Shown here: positions 53,840-64,000 of the stretch, piece after piece
Layout of the letters: each line of letters starts with the position of its first letter
Position numbering within the stretch: position 1 is the first letter of the stretch
From: Xanthomonas sp. DAR 35659
GTDB lineage: Bacteria; Pseudomonadota; Gammaproteobacteria; Xanthomonadales; Xanthomonadaceae
Assembly: GCF_041242975.1 (NCBI RefSeq)
Contig: NZ_CP162488.1
Span: 4,082,001 to 4,146,000 of the forward strand
DNA: 64,000 bases
Direction: 5' to 3'
Translations under genes and position numbers: made by a program
Notes under the pieces: generated by a model
The model's input: only the letters and a program-made list of their open reading frames with translations
Told to the model about the DNA's origin: nothing
The model's database searches: none

Positions 53840-55831
53840 TTACAGCTGCGCTTCCTGCACCGTGACCTTGTAGCGCTTGCGCAAGCCATCGACGTAGGCC
53901 TTGGCCGCGGCGGCGCCTTCGATCTGGCCCAACTGCTGCTTGAGCATCGTCTGCTGCTCGGCCGGCACCTTGCTCAGGTCGCCCGGGTTGACCTTGTTCA
54001 CCACGAACAGCGCATACCGCTTGCCGCTGCCCGGCATGCCGTTCGCCGATAGTTCGACCTTGCCCACCGACGACTTGCCCTCGGCCGGCAGCGGCGCGCT
54101 GAAGATCGCGCGGTTGGCTTCGGGGCTGGGCATCGGCACGGTGCGCGGCAGCCCCGGCATCGGGTTGAGCTGCAGCTTTTCCGGCCCGGCCAGCGCCTGC
54201 AGGGTCTCGCCCTTGCGCAGCTTCTCCAGCAGCGCATCGGCCTTGGCCGCCGCCGCCTTGGCGGTGCGATCGGCATGCACCGCGGCAACCACCTGCTCGC
54301 GGACCTTGGCCAGGGGCTGGGTCTGCTCCGGCAGGTGCTGGGTGACGCGAATCATCACGTTGTGGTTCGGTCCGAGGGTGATCGGATCGCTGACCGTGCC
54401 GTCCTGCACCAGGGCGTCGGAGAAGGCCGCGCGCAACACCGCCGGCTGCGCGGCGACGCCGCTGGCATCGGCGCGCGAGAATGGCCCCAGGGTCTGCACC
54501 GGCAGGCCGACCTCCTTGGCCGCCGACGCCAGCGCGGTCGGGTTCTTGTAGACCAGGTCCACCAGCTTGCCGCTCAGTTCGCTGAAGGCCTTCTCGTTGT
54601 CGGCCTGCATCTGCTCGCCGGCGAGCTGGTCGCGGACCTGCTCGAACGACTTGCCCTTGCCGCCCTTGACCTCGCGCAGCTGGATCACGTGATAGCCGAA
54701 CTCGCTCTTCACCGGGCCGACGATCTCGCCGGGCTTCATCGCGAACAGCGCGTCCTCGAACGGCTTCACCATCACGCCCTTCTCGACCCAGCCCAGATCG
54801 CCACCGGCGTTCTTGGAGCCTGGATCCTCGGAATTGGCGCGCGCCAGCGCGGCGAAGTCGGCGCCGGGCTGCTTGGCCTCGGCGGCGAGCTTGGCGGCCT
54901 TGGCCTCGGCCGCCTTCTGCGCGGCGGCATCCTTGCCGGCGCTGATCAGGATGTGCGAGGCCAGGCGCTGATCGGGTTCGACGAAGCGCGCCTTCTCGTC
55001 CTCGTAGCGCTTGCGCAGCGTCGCCTCGTCGGCCGGCTTGGCCGGCGGCAACTTGGACGCGTCCAGTTCGACGTACTCGATCGACACCCGCTCGGGCAGC
55101 TTGAAGTCGGCCTGGTGCGTGTCGTACCACTGCTGCACCTGCGCGTCGCTGACCGGCGTGGTGTCGGCCGGCTGCTCCGGCAGCAACGCCAGGTCCACGT
55201 CGCGGGTTTCGCCGAGCATCTTCAGCAGGCGCTCGGTTTCCTGCTGGGTCGCGAAGGCCGATTCCATCAGCGCGGACGGAATCAGCGACTGCTGCATGCC
55301 ATCGCGCACCAACTGCTCGAACATCGCCGGCGTGCGCGGCGGCATGCCCGACGCCAGCAGCTGACGGTACTGCTCCGGATCGAACTTGCCATTGTTCTGG
55401 AACTGGGGAATCGAACCGATGTAGTCGCGCACCGCGGCATCGCTGATCACCACCCCGGCCTGCTCGGACGCCAGCTTCACCACCTGCTCGTCGATCAACT
55501 GATCCAGCACCTTGCGCTTGTTGTCGGCACTCTCGAACTCGCGCGGATCGAAGCTCTCGCCCTGCTGCTGCCGCTCCTGCAGACGCTCCTGCTCGAAGCG
55601 CGCGCGGAACTGCTCGGTGCTGACCTCGTGGTGGCGCCACAGCAGCGACACCGGCCACCACGACGGGGCCGAGGCCCACCACGACGGCGGCGCCTGCACC
55701 TTGGCGACGTTGTTGGCACCGACGCCACCGAGGTAGCTGCTGTCGATGACGAACAGGAACGGAATCATCAACAGGCCGATGATCGCGGTGGCGATCCAGC
55801 CCGAGGTCTTTTCGCGGAGTTTCTGCAGCAT
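53840..55831 (-). CDS. ppiD: Peptidyl-prolyl isomerase PpiD
   Basis: A 663-residue protein. A single N-terminal anchor (about residues 12-30) precedes a SurA-like chaperone region. A parvulin domain follows near residues 262-370 (FVEPDQRLASHILISAG to EFGYHVIQLREVKGG). It helps fold proteins leaving the Sec translocon in the periplasm. The ATG at 55831 is the family start. It lies after the hupB-lon region as in many gammaproteobacteria, here separated by tRNA genes. Confidence 0.95.
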   Translation of the reverse strand: MLQKLREKTSGWIATAIIGLLMIPFLFVIDSSYLGGVGANNVAKVQAPPSWWASAPSWWPVSLLWRHHEVSTEQFRARFEQERLQERQQQGESFDPREFESADNKRKVLDQLIDEQVVKLASEQAGVVISDAAVRDYIGSIPQFQNNGKFDPEQYRQLLASGMPPRTPAMFEQLVRDGMQQSLIPSALMESAFATQQETERLLKMLGETRDVDLALLPEQPADTTPVSDAQVQQWYDTHQADFKLPERVSIEYVELDASKLPPAKPADEATLRKRYEDEKARFVEPDQRLASHILISAGKDAAAQKAAEAKAAKLAAEAKQPGADFAALARANSEDPGSKNAGGDLGWVEKGVMVKPFEDALFAMKPGEIVGPVKSEFGYHVIQLREVKGGKGKSFEQVRDQLAGEQMQADNEKAFSELSGKLVDLVYKNPTALASAAKEVGLPVQTLGPFSRADASGVAAQPAVLRAAFSDALVQDGTVSDPITLGPNHNVMIRVTQHLPEQTQPLAKVREQVVAAVHADRTAKAAAAKADALLEKLRKGETLQALAGPEKLQLNPMPGLPRTVPMPSPEANRAIFSAPLPAEGKSSVGKVELSANGMPGSGKRYALFVVNKVNPGDLSKVPAEQQTMLKQQLGQIEGAAAAKAYVDGLRKRYKVTVQEAQL

Positions 55832-55977
55832 TGGTTGGGAACCGAGGCCTGTTGGCGAGCCGCGCAGTTTAACCCGCTTCACGCCCCGCCGCGGCATGGC
55901 GCGGCGCGGGAGCGGCCCGGCGACGCCCCTTCGGCGGCGATGCGGCACGAACGGCCCGCGTCGCGGATGGCCTCGCG

Positions 55978-56010
55978 GAAAAAAGAAACCCCCGATCGCT
56001 CGGGGGTTTC
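55978..56010 (-). terminator. Terminator after tRNA-Asp, first copy
   Basis: A perfect 11-bp stem (55985-55995 with 56000-56010), TCGC loop and six T on the minus strand. Confidence 0.9.
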
Positions 56011-56021
56011 GCGTACAAAAC

Positions 56022-56098
56022 TGGCGGAGTGGACGGGACTCGAACCCGCGACCTCCGGCGTGACAGGCCAGCATTCTAACCGACTGAACTACCACTCC
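56022..56098 (-). tRNA. tRNA-Asp (anticodon GTC), copy 1, CCA encoded
   Basis: A 77-nt tRNA with acceptor GGAGTGG/CCACTCC, anticodon loop CTGTCAC and anticodon GTC. It is identical in sequence to the second copy 109 bp upstream. Confidence 0.97.
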
Positions 56099-56173
56099 GC
56101 TTTTTGAACGGAGGCAGGCACGTGGCCCGCGATCCCGAGCGATCGGCGCGATGCGCTGAAGGCTTCGAGAAAC

Positions 56174-56198
56174 GAAACCCCTGATTTCTCAGGGGCTT
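56174..56198 (-). terminator. Hairpin between the two tRNA-Asp genes
   Basis: A CCCCTGA/TCAGGGG stem with GAAA loop followed by TTTCGTTTC on the minus strand. The same stem occurs after tRNA-Ser(GGA) at 8549. Confidence 0.75.
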
Positions 56199-56207
56199 CG
56201 GCACAAC

Positions 56208-56284
56208 TGGCGGAGTGGACGGGACTCGAACCCGCGACCTCCGGCGTGACAGGCCAGCATTCTAACCGACTGAACTACCACTCC
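56208..56284 (-). tRNA. tRNA-Asp (anticodon GTC), copy 2, CCA encoded
   Basis: Identical to copy 1. The pair and tRNA-Val form a small array between hupB and ppiD. Confidence 0.97.
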
Positions 56285-56311
56285 GCTTTTGAAACTTGTC
56301 GCTCGGTGCTC

Positions 56312-56386
56312 TGGTGGGTGCTGAGGGTTTCGAACCCCCGACCCTCTCCGTGTAAAGGAGACGCTCTACCGCTGAGCTAAGCACCC
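56312..56386 (-). tRNA. tRNA-Val (anticodon TAC), CCA encoded
   Basis: A 75-nt tRNA with acceptor GGGTGCT/AGCACCC, anticodon loop CTTTACAC with anticodon TAC, discriminator A and an encoded CCA. Confidence 0.97.
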
Positions 56387-56397
56387 TAGCGAGTCGA

Positions 56398-56670
56398 TTA
56401 GTTTACGGCATCCTTCAGCGCTTTGCCAGCCTTGAAGGTCGGATTCTTGGACGCGGCGATCTTGATCGAGTCGCCGGTCTTCGGGTTGCGGCCGGTGCGC
56501 TCGGCACGGTCGCGCACCTGGAAGGTGCCGAAGCCCACGAGGGTCACGCTGTCGCCCTTCTTCAGCGCCTTGGTGACTTCGGACACGAAGGCGTCGACGG
56601 CGCGACCGGCTTCGGCCTTGGAAATATCCGCAGCGGCGGCGATAGCGTCGTTCAGTTCGGCTTTATTCAT
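56398..56670 (-). CDS. hupB: DNA-binding protein HU
   Basis: A 90-residue HU protein of usual length. It starts [21 protein letters not shown] and has [21 protein letters not shown], the beta-arm that inserts into the DNA minor groove. HU shapes the nucleoid. It has its own promoter upstream and lies right after lon on the same strand. Confidence 0.97.
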   Translation of the reverse strand: MNKAELNDAIAAAADISKAEAGRAVDAFVSEVTKALKKGDSVTLVGFGTFQVRDRAERTGRNPKTGDSIKIAASKNPTFKAGKALKDAVN

Positions 56671-56808
56671 TGCTTGATGACTCCATGTGCGGCAGAAAAC
56701 CGCGGAATTGAGGATCGGGTGTCGGCTTGGCCTGCCTCGTCTGCGACGAGGCCCCGATTGATTTTTCACTACCAAGCACGCCCGTTCGCGGTGCTCGCAA
56801 GTCGTGCA

Positions 56809-56837
56809 TTTATACCAGCGGCCTCCCACCCGCGCAA
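56809..56837 (-). promoter_or_regulatory. Putative sigma-70 promoter of hupB
   Basis: On the minus strand, TTGCGC (56837-56832) and TATAAA (56814-56809) are 17 bp apart, about 140 bp before the hupB start. Confidence 0.6.
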
Positions 56838-56897
56838 GCCGAAAAGCCAGCAACGGCGCGGGTTTCGGCCGCTTGGGCGGGTGCGGTTCAGCGCGTT

Positions 56898-59375
56898 TCA
56901 GTGCTTGACGCGCGCGTTCGAGGCTGCTTTGGACTTGGGCTTGCGCCGCACCGGCGTCGGCTCGCCGTCGGCCGTCGCCTTCGGCGTCAACGGCCTCTCC
57001 AGCGCCAGATCCAGCACTTCGTCGATCCACTTGACCGGCACGATCTTCAGGTCGCGGGTCACGTTATCGGGAATATCGGCCAGATCCTTGCGGTTCTCCT
57101 CCGGGATGATCACGGTGCGGATGCCGCCACGCAGCGCCGCCAGCAATTTCTCCTTGAGTCCGCCGATCGCCGAGACGCGGCCGCGCAAGGTGATCTCGCC
57201 GGTCATCGCCACATCGGCCTTGACCGGCACCTTGGTCAGCATCGACACCAGCGAGGTCACCATCGCGATGCCCGCGCTGGGGCCGTCCTTCGGCGTGGCG
57301 CCGTCGGGCACGTGCAGGTGCACGTCGTGCTTCTGCAGGAAGTCCACCTCGATGCCGAGCCGCTCGGCGCGCGACCGCACCACCGACAGCGCCGCCGACG
57401 CCGATTCCTTCATCACGTCGCCGAGTTGGCCGGTCAGGATCACCGCGCCCTTGCCCGGCACCAGGGTCGATTCGATCTGCAGCAGATCGCCGCCGACCTC
57501 GGTCCAGGCCAGGCCGGTGACCAGGCCGATCTCGTTCTGCTCCTCGGCGCGGCCGAAGTCGAAACGGCGCACGCCCAGGTACTTGTCCAGATTCTTCGAA
57601 CCGACCGCGACCCGCGCCTTGTCCTTGCGCGCCGCCGCGCCCTTCTTCGCCACAGCCTTCTTCGCGGGCAGCGCAGGCTGAGGACCGGCCAACGCGATCT
57701 CCTTGACCACCTTGCGGCAGATCTTGGCGACTTCGCGCTCGAGGTTGCGCACGCCGGATTCGCGCGTGTAGTAGCGCACGATGTCGCGGATCGCGTCCTC
57801 GGCGATCTCCAGTTCCTCGCCCTTCAGGCCGTTGGCCTTGAGCTGCTTGGGCACCAGGTAGCGCATGGCGATGTTGAGCTTCTCGTCCTCGGTGTAGCCC
57901 GGAATGCGAATCACCTCCATGCGGTCCAGCAACGGCCCGGGGATGTTCAGCGAATTGGAGGTCGCCACGAACATCACTTCGGACAGGTCCAGATCCACTT
58001 CCAGGTAGTGGTCGTTGAAGGCGTTGTTCTGCTCGGGGTCGAGCACTTCCAGCAGCGCCGAGGACGGATCGCCGCGGAAATCCATCGACATCTTGTCGAT
58101 CTCGTCGAGCACGAACAGCGGATTCTTGCTGCCGACCTTGTTGAGGTTCTGCACGATGCGTCCCGGCATCGAGCCGACGTAGGTGCGGCGATGCCCGCGG
58201 ATCTCCGCCTCGTCGCGCACGCCGCCCAGCGACATGCGCACGAACTTGCGGTTGGTGGCCTTGGCGATGGACTGGCCCAGCGAGGTCTTGCCCACGCCCG
58301 GCGGCCCGACCAGGCACAGGATCGGGCCCTTCATCTGCTTCACCCGCGACTGCACCGCGAGGTACTCGAGGATGCGGTCCTTGACCTTCTCCAGGCCGTA
58401 ATGGTCGGCGTCCAGCGTCTCCTGCGCGACCTTGAGCTCCTTGCGCACCTTGCTGCGCTTCTTCCACGGCACGCCCAGCAGCCAGTCCAGGTAGTTGCGC
58501 ACCACCGCGGCCTCGGCCGACATCGGCGACATCTGCTTGAGCTTGTTGAGTTCGGCCTTGGCCTTGGTCTCCACCGGCTTGGGCATGCCCGCCTCGGCGA
58601 TCTTGCGCGCCAGTTCCTCCAGCTCGCCCGGCGCGTCGTCGAGGTCGCCCAGTTCCTTCTGGATCGCCTTCATCTGCTCGTTGAGGTAGTACTCGCGCTG
58701 GCTTTTCTCCATCTGCGACTTGACCCGGCCGCGGATGCGCTTCTCCAGCTGCTGCACGTCGATCTCGCCGTCGACCAGGCCGACCAGCATCTCCAGGCGC
58801 TCACCCACTTCCAGCGTTTCCAGCAGGCGCTGCTTGTCGGCCAGACGCACGCCGATGTGCGCGGCGATGGTGTCGGCCAGGCGCCCGGGCTCGTCGATGC
58901 CGGACAGGGTCTGCAGCAGCTCCGGCGGCAGCTTGCGGTTGGTCTTGACGTACTGCTCGAACAGCGACATCAGCGAGCGCGCGATCGCCTCCACCTCGCG
59001 CTCCTCGCGCGATTCGGCGGCATCGATCTCGCTGCCCTCGCCCTGCAGCGCGCCATCGCGCTCGACCACCTTGTCGACGCTGACCCGCGACAGGCCCTCG
59101 ACCAGCACCTTGATGGTGCCGTCGGGCAGCTTCAGCAGTTGCAGCACCTGCGCCAGGGTGCCGACGTTGTACAGGTCCGCCGCCGCCGGATCGTCGGTCT
59201 CGGCGGACTTCTGCGCGACCAGCAGGATGCGCTTGTCGGCCTCCATCGCGTGCTCGAGCGCGCGCATGGACTTGTCGCGGCCGACGAACAGCGGGATGAC
59301 CATGTGCGGGAAGACCACGACGTCGCGCAACGGCAGGACCGGCAGGTCGAGGACTTCGGATTTGGACTGGGCCAT
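56898..59375 (-). CDS. lon: ATP-dependent protease Lon
   Basis: An 825-residue protease of normal length. It has an N-terminal substrate domain ([20 protein letters not shown]), an AAA+ domain with Walker [12 protein letters not shown], and a C-terminal protease domain with the catalytic serine in [10 protein letters not shown] and a catalytic lysine further on. It ends in an unusual Lys/Arg-rich tail. It degrades misfolded and regulatory proteins. Confidence 0.98.
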   Translation of the reverse strand: MAQSKSEVLDLPVLPLRDVVVFPHMVIPLFVGRDKSMRALEHAMEADKRILLVAQKSAETDDPAAADLYNVGTLAQVLQLLKLPDGTIKVLVEGLSRVSVDKVVERDGALQGEGSEIDAAESREEREVEAIARSLMSLFEQYVKTNRKLPPELLQTLSGIDEPGRLADTIAAHIGVRLADKQRLLETLEVGERLEMLVGLVDGEIDVQQLEKRIRGRVKSQMEKSQREYYLNEQMKAIQKELGDLDDAPGELEELARKIAEAGMPKPVETKAKAELNKLKQMSPMSAEAAVVRNYLDWLLGVPWKKRSKVRKELKVAQETLDADHYGLEKVKDRILEYLAVQSRVKQMKGPILCLVGPPGVGKTSLGQSIAKATNRKFVRMSLGGVRDEAEIRGHRRTYVGSMPGRIVQNLNKVGSKNPLFVLDEIDKMSMDFRGDPSSALLEVLDPEQNNAFNDHYLEVDLDLSEVMFVATSNSLNIPGPLLDRMEVIRIPGYTEDEKLNIAMRYLVPKQLKANGLKGEELEIAEDAIRDIVRYYTRESGVRNLEREVAKICRKVVKEIALAGPQPALPAKKAVAKKGAAARKDKARVAVGSKNLDKYLGVRRFDFGRAEEQNEIGLVTGLAWTEVGGDLLQIESTLVPGKGAVILTGQLGDVMKESASAALSVVRSRAERLGIEVDFLQKHDVHLHVPDGATPKDGPSAGIAMVTSLVSMLTKVPVKADVAMTGEITLRGRVSAIGGLKEKLLAALRGGIRTVIIPEENRKDLADIPDNVTRDLKIVPVKWIDEVLDLALERPLTPKATADGEPTPVRRKPKSKAASNARVKH

Positions 59376-59419
59376 GAGGGTTCCGATGTGGGAGGCGGGA
59401 ATACGGAAAAGGCGGGCAC

Positions 59420-59454
59420 AAAAATGCCGATGGCCCCGTTATGGGGCCATCGGC
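59420..59454 (-). terminator. Terminator after clpX
   Basis: A perfect 12-bp stem (59426-59437 with 59443-59454) followed by ATTTTTG on the minus strand, in the clpX-lon gap. Confidence 0.88.
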
Positions 59455-59551
59455 TGGATGATGCAAGGGCAGCGAAAAAGCCCCTTTTCTTTCAAGCGGT
59501 TAGCCAATCCTCACGGTCGCGACGGGAGGCCGCCGCGACCGTGCTCGGGCC

Positions 59552-60838
<1,287 letters not shown>

Positions 60839-60966
60839 TGCTTCGCTTACCCAGTTACCCCACCCGATGAACGGGGGTTCGATTTCGAGAATAGCACAGG
60901 GCCGGGAGGACGCTAGCCCGACCCCGGCCCTGCGGAATACGCTGCGTTTTGCAGTACATGCAAGCC

Positions 60967-61593
60967 TTATGCCGGCTGGATCGACTCATCCGGACGACGC
61001 TCGAGCACCTGGTCGACCAGCCCGTAGGCCTGCGCGTCGGGCGCGCTCTTGAAGTTGTCGCGCTCGGTGTCGCGGGCGATGGTTTCCAGCGACTGGCCGG
61101 TGTGCTTGGCCAGGATTTCGTTCAGCCGCGCGCGCAGGGTGAGGATCTCGCGGGCGTGGATGTCGATGTCGGTGGCCTGGCCCTGGAAGCCGCCCAGCGG
61201 CTGGTGGATCATCACCCGCGAATTCGGCAGCGCGTAACGCTTGCCGGCCGCGCCCGAGGCCAGCAGCAGCGCGCCCATCGAGGCGGCCTGGCCGACGCAG
61301 ATGGTGCTCACGTCCGGCTTGATGTACTGCATGGTGTCGTAGATCGCCATGCCCGCGGTGACCACGCCGCCGGGCGAGTTGATGTAGATGCTGATGTCCT
61401 TTTCCGGATTGTCCGCTTCCAGGAACAGCATCTGCGCCACGATCACATTGGCCATGTGGTCGTCGATCGGGCCGACCAGGAAGATCAAGCGCTCCTTCAG
61501 CAGGCGCGAATAGATGTCGTAGGCACGCTCGCCGCGGCTGGTCTGCTCGACCACCATCGGAACCAGATTCAACGCCTTGGTCACATTGTCCAC
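60967..61593 (-). CDS. clpP: ClpP proteolytic subunit
   Basis: A 208-residue serine protease with Ser105 in [10 protein letters not shown] and His130 in MIHQPLGG, and a later Asp. It forms the tetradecameric chamber used with ClpX. It follows tig by 135 bp. Confidence 0.98.
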   Translation of the reverse strand: MDNVTKALNLVPMVVEQTSRGERAYDIYSRLLKERLIFLVGPIDDHMANVIVAQMLFLEADNPEKDISIYINSPGGVVTAGMAIYDTMQYIKPDVSTICVGQAASMGALLLASGAAGKRYALPNSRVMIHQPLGGFQGQATDIDIHAREILTLRARLNEILAKHTGQSLETIARDTERDNFKSAPDAQAYGLVDQVLERRPDESIQPA

Positions 61594-61728
61594 GCCGGAA
61601 CTCCTGCTCTGTGTCGTCCCTGCACGGGGGTGTGCAGGGCTTCGCCTCTTGTCGCGCCCCGCGGCTACGGGGCCTGGATCGCGTCTCCACCCCGCATGTC
61701 GCCATGCGGGCCGCCGCGAAGCGACGCC

Positions 61729-63024
61729 TTACTGGCGGATCGCTTCCTGGAACGTCATCGCCTGCTCGGTGTGCTGGGCGCGCTCGGCGATCCAGTCGAT
61801 CACCTGCTCTTCCATCACACGGCTCTGCAGTCCTCCCATCAATTGGGGATCGTTGCGGTACATCTCAATGACCTGCTCCGGCTCTTCGTAGGTCGAGGCG
61901 ATCAGGCGCAGCGTCTCCGAGACGCGCTTGGGGTCCAGGCGCAGCTCGTTGCGGCGGGCGACCTCGCCGACCAGCAGGCCGACCAGCACGCGCTTGCGCG
62001 CCGCATCCATGAAGCCCTGGTGAGCGTCGTCCGGCACCTGGCCCGGGTCGCGGCCGGAGCGGCGCAGCTGCTCGACCTGCTGCGCCAGCATCGAGCGCGC
62101 CTCGTTCTCGACCAGGCGCGGCGGCATTTCCACCGACGCGTAGGCGGCGATCAACTGCTCGCCGACCTCGCGACGCAGGCGGTTCATCAGCGCGCCCTTC
62201 AGTTCGCGCTCCAGGTTGATGCGGATGTCCTTGCGGAACTGCTCGGCATCGCCGCTCTTCACGCCGAAGCTCTTGATGAACTCCTTGTCCACCTCCGGCA
62301 GCACCGGCGCGGCCACATCGACCGCCTTCACGTGCACCTGGACCTGCTTGCCGGCGAACTGCGGCACGCGCCAGTCGGCCGGGAAGTCGACCGTCAGCGT
62401 CTTCTCTTCGTCCTTGGACATCCCGACCAGGCCCTGCTCGATCGCCGGGAACATGACGCCCGAGCCGATCACGCTGCTGCCCTTCTCCACGCCCTCGGCC
62501 GGCAGACGCTCGTCGCCGACCTGCGACCAGGTTTCCAGGGTCACCAGGTCGCCGTCCTGCGCGGCGCGCCCGGCGGGCTGCCAGGTACGGCGCTGCAGGC
62601 GCAGGTTCTCGATCATCTGCTCGATGTCGGCGTCGGTGACCTCGGCGGTGTGGCGGATCACCTGCAGCGTGGACACGTCGATGTCGCCGAAGTCCGGCAC
62701 CACTTCGAAGGTCGCCACGAACTGCAGCTCGTTGTCGCCGGCGCGGTCGATGCGCGGATTGCCGGCCAGGCGCAGTTCGTGCTCGCGCACGGCCGAGTCG
62801 AAGGTTTCGCGCAGCAGGCCGTCCAGCGCCTCGGCGCGGATCTGCGGCCCGAAGCGCTGCTCGATCACCTTCGGCGGGATCTTGCCCGGACGGAAACCCT
62901 TGATCCGCGCGGTGCGCGCGACTTCGCGCAGGCGGCCGCCGATATGGGTTTCCAGACGCTCCTCCGGCAGGGTGAAGGTCAGACGCCGTTCCAGGGTACC
63001 GGTGGTTTCGATCGAAGCTTGCAT
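61729..63024 (-). CDS. tig: Trigger factor
   Basis: A 431-residue ribosome-bound chaperone. The ribosome-docking motif GFRPGKIP is near residue 45. A PPIase domain and a helical C-terminal domain follow. The ATG at 63024 ([14 protein letters not shown]) is the usual start. The order tig-clpP-clpX-lon-hupB is widely conserved. Confidence 0.98.
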   Translation of the reverse strand: MQASIETTGTLERRLTFTLPEERLETHIGGRLREVARTARIKGFRPGKIPPKVIEQRFGPQIRAEALDGLLRETFDSAVREHELRLAGNPRIDRAGDNELQFVATFEVVPDFGDIDVSTLQVIRHTAEVTDADIEQMIENLRLQRRTWQPAGRAAQDGDLVTLETWSQVGDERLPAEGVEKGSSVIGSGVMFPAIEQGLVGMSKDEEKTLTVDFPADWRVPQFAGKQVQVHVKAVDVAAPVLPEVDKEFIKSFGVKSGDAEQFRKDIRINLERELKGALMNRLRREVGEQLIAAYASVEMPPRLVENEARSMLAQQVEQLRRSGRDPGQVPDDAHQGFMDAARKRVLVGLLVGEVARRNELRLDPKRVSETLRLIASTYEEPEQVIEMYRNDPQLMGGLQSRVMEEQVIDWIAERAQHTEQAMTFQEAIRQ

Positions 63025-63237
63025 GTGGACTCCTGCCACCGGGAGCCCACGGCTCTCGGCACGATGTAGAAAAATACGGGTTGACGCGGGCACGGGACGG
63101 CCGCCGCAGCCGGATAGTTTCGCCTATTCCCGCTGTGCCTGCCAGCGCACCCGGTCGGCCGGCGCTGCTGCAGGCCTGGCGTGGCGTGGGTGCGGACGGG
63201 GACTGGGGCGCGGCGGGCCGCGCGAGCGGCGCCAGGA

Positions 63238-63322
63238 TGGTGCGAAAGAGGGGACTCGAACCCCTACGCCTTGCGGCACTGGTACCTAAAACCAGGGCGT
63301 CTACCAATTCCGCCACTTTCGC
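63238..63322 (-). tRNA. tRNA-Leu (anticodon TAG), CCA encoded
   Basis: An 85-nt class II tRNA with acceptor GCGAAAG/CTTTCGC, anticodon loop TTTTAGG with anticodon TAG and an encoded CCA. It lies furthest from the operon promoter. Confidence 0.96.
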
Positions 63323-63375
63323 GCTGGGAGCGCCACACGCGCCCGCCCGGCATTGTTGCAGGCCAGCCGGAAAAG

Positions 63376-63410
63376 AAAAAGGCACCTGCCGAAGCAGATG
63401 CCTTTTTGTT
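63376..63410 (-). terminator. Hairpin between tRNA-Lys and tRNA-Leu
   Basis: A long stem AAAAAGGCA.CTGC paired with GCAG.TGCCTTTTT with a CGAA loop and T-rich minus-strand end. It could end transcription of the tRNA operon before tRNA-Leu, or reduce it. Confidence 0.8.
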
Positions 63411-63411
63411 T

Positions 63412-63487
63412 TGGTGGGCCGTCAAGGATTCGAACCTTGGACCTATTGATTAAGAGTCAACTGCTCTACCAACTGAGCTAACGGCCC
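63412..63487 (-). tRNA. tRNA-Lys (anticodon CTT), CCA encoded
   Basis: A 76-nt tRNA with acceptor GGGCCGT, anticodon loop CTCTTAA with anticodon CTT and an encoded CCA. Confidence 0.96.
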
Positions 63488-63563
63488 TGAAACTGAGTCG
63501 CACATTCTATGTGCTTTTTTGCTTCGTTGCAACACCCCGCGAAACATCGGGTCACACAATCAA

Positions 63564-63641
63564 TGGGGTGGCTGAGGGGACTCGAACCCCCGACATCTGG
63601 AATCACAATCCAGTACTCTAACCAGCTGAGCTACAGCCACC
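63564..63641 (-). tRNA. tRNA-His (anticodon GTG), CCA encoded
   Basis: About 78 nt. It has the extra G at position -1 opposite discriminator C, as expected for tRNA-His, and anticodon GTG in loop ATTGTGA. Confidence 0.96.
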
Positions 63642-63676
63642 ATTGAAACCTTGCATCTCCCGCCCGGCGCCGGTGT

Positions 63677-63753
63677 TGGCGCGCCCGACAGGAATCGAAC
63701 CTGTAACCCCCGACTTAGAAGGTCGGTGCTCTATCCGGTTGAGCTACGGGCGC
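63677..63753 (-). tRNA. tRNA-Arg (anticodon TCT), CCA encoded
   Basis: A 77-nt tRNA with acceptor GCGCCCG/CGGGCGC, anticodon loop CTTCTAA with anticodon TCT and an encoded CCA. Confidence 0.96.
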
Positions 63754-63797
63754 CCGGGCCGGATTGTCGCATTCCTCTCCGCCATTGGGCATCGGAT

Positions 63798-63874
63798 TGG
63801 TCGGGGTAGAGGGATTCGAACCCCCGACATCCTGCTCCCAAAGCAGGCGCGCTACCAGACTGCGCTATACCCCG
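63798..63874 (-). tRNA. tRNA-Pro (anticodon TGG), CCA encoded
   Basis: A 77-nt tRNA with acceptor CGGGGTA/TACCCCG, anticodon loop TTTGGGA with anticodon TGG and an encoded CCA. It is the first gene after the promoter. Confidence 0.96.
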
Positions 63875-63913
63875 GCGGAACATCCCTCGCGACCGAGGCC
63901 GGAAAGGTCGGCT

Positions 63914-63942
63914 ATTGTGGGAAGCTCGCGCTCCGCTGTCAA
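63914..63942 (-). promoter_or_regulatory. Strong sigma-70 promoter of the tRNA operon
   Basis: On the minus strand, the consensus -35 TTGACA (63942-63937) and the -10 CACAAT (63919-63914) are 17 bp apart, 40 bp before tRNA-Pro. It should drive Pro-Arg-His-Lys and perhaps Leu. Confidence 0.85.
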
Positions 63943-64000
63943 CGGCACATCGCACGACCGATGCCTGCGCTATGCTCGCCACTTGCGGCCGATGATGGCC

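Noticed and set aside
60897..60931. Hairpin between clpP and clpX as terminator
   Set aside because: A 9-bp stem with a 16-base loop exists, but neither strand has a T tract after it.
63731..63982. Minus-strand frame over tRNA-Arg, tRNA-Pro and the operon promoter
   Set aside because: It overlaps RNA genes and a consensus promoter, so it is not a gene.

Overview
The window comes from a Gammaproteobacterium of the family Xanthomonadaceae, most likely Xanthomonas or a close relative. The flanks are very GC-rich and carry a typical arrangement for that family: recR-ybaB-dnaX, a Kdo kinase (kdkA), and tig-clpP-clpX-lon-hupB with tRNA genes at both ends. An intergenic palindrome of a type common in this family and an effector with the Xanthomonadales type IV secretion (XVIPCD) tail point the same way. 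The species cannot be fixed from the window.

Layout. Bases 1-8540 are chromosomal core: a partial glycosyltransferase, a MoxR / DUF58 / transglutaminase operon with an Slp lipoprotein, then on the minus strand HIT, recR, ybaB and dnaX, and a plus-strand tRNA-Ser(GGA). Bases 8522-41371 are an integrated genomic island of about 32.8 kb. It sits in the 3' end of tRNA-Ser(GGA) and is bounded by a 22-bp direct repeat. It is visibly less GC-rich, with a tyrosine integrase directly inside the left end. Bases 41432-64000 return to core: the displaced tRNA-Ser terminator, the 4.5S RNA gene (ffs), molybdopterin genes moaE-D-C-A, kdkA and a heptosyltransferase-like gene, a tRNA-Ser(CGA), a PP2C phosphatase, dnaQ-rnhA, gloB with a lytic transglycosylase, ppiD, tRNA-Asp x2 and tRNA-Val, hupB-lon-clpX-clpP-tig, and a tRNA operon (Pro, Arg, His, Lys, Leu).

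The island is a mosaic. Its mobility parts are the integrase, a MobQ-type relaxase with an IncQ-like oriT just upstream, a decayed TraD-like accessory gene, a second full integrase in the middle, and the remnant of a third at the right end. Its defence-like parts are (i) a dnd-type DNA phosphorothioation operon (XRE regulator, dndC, a small unknown gene, dndD, and a gene joining a DndE-like region to a P-loop ATPase), and (ii) a tightly packed trio encoding a GIY-YIG nuclease, a DGQHR (DndB-like) protein and a ParB-like protein, about 10 kb away. Single genes for a NYN/LOTUS protein, a PLD-type nuclease, a RadC-like protein and an EVE-like protein accompany them. Its competition part is a type IV secretion effector with a XVIPCD tail next to a DUF1629 candidate immunity gene, plus two exported nucleases.

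The most interesting idea is that the GIY-YIG / DGQHR / ParB trio works with the compact dndC-D-E set as an unusual phosphorothioate-based defence system. None of the usual restriction partners (DndFGH, PbeABCD, SspE) is in the window. This is inference from gene content, not something the sequence proves.
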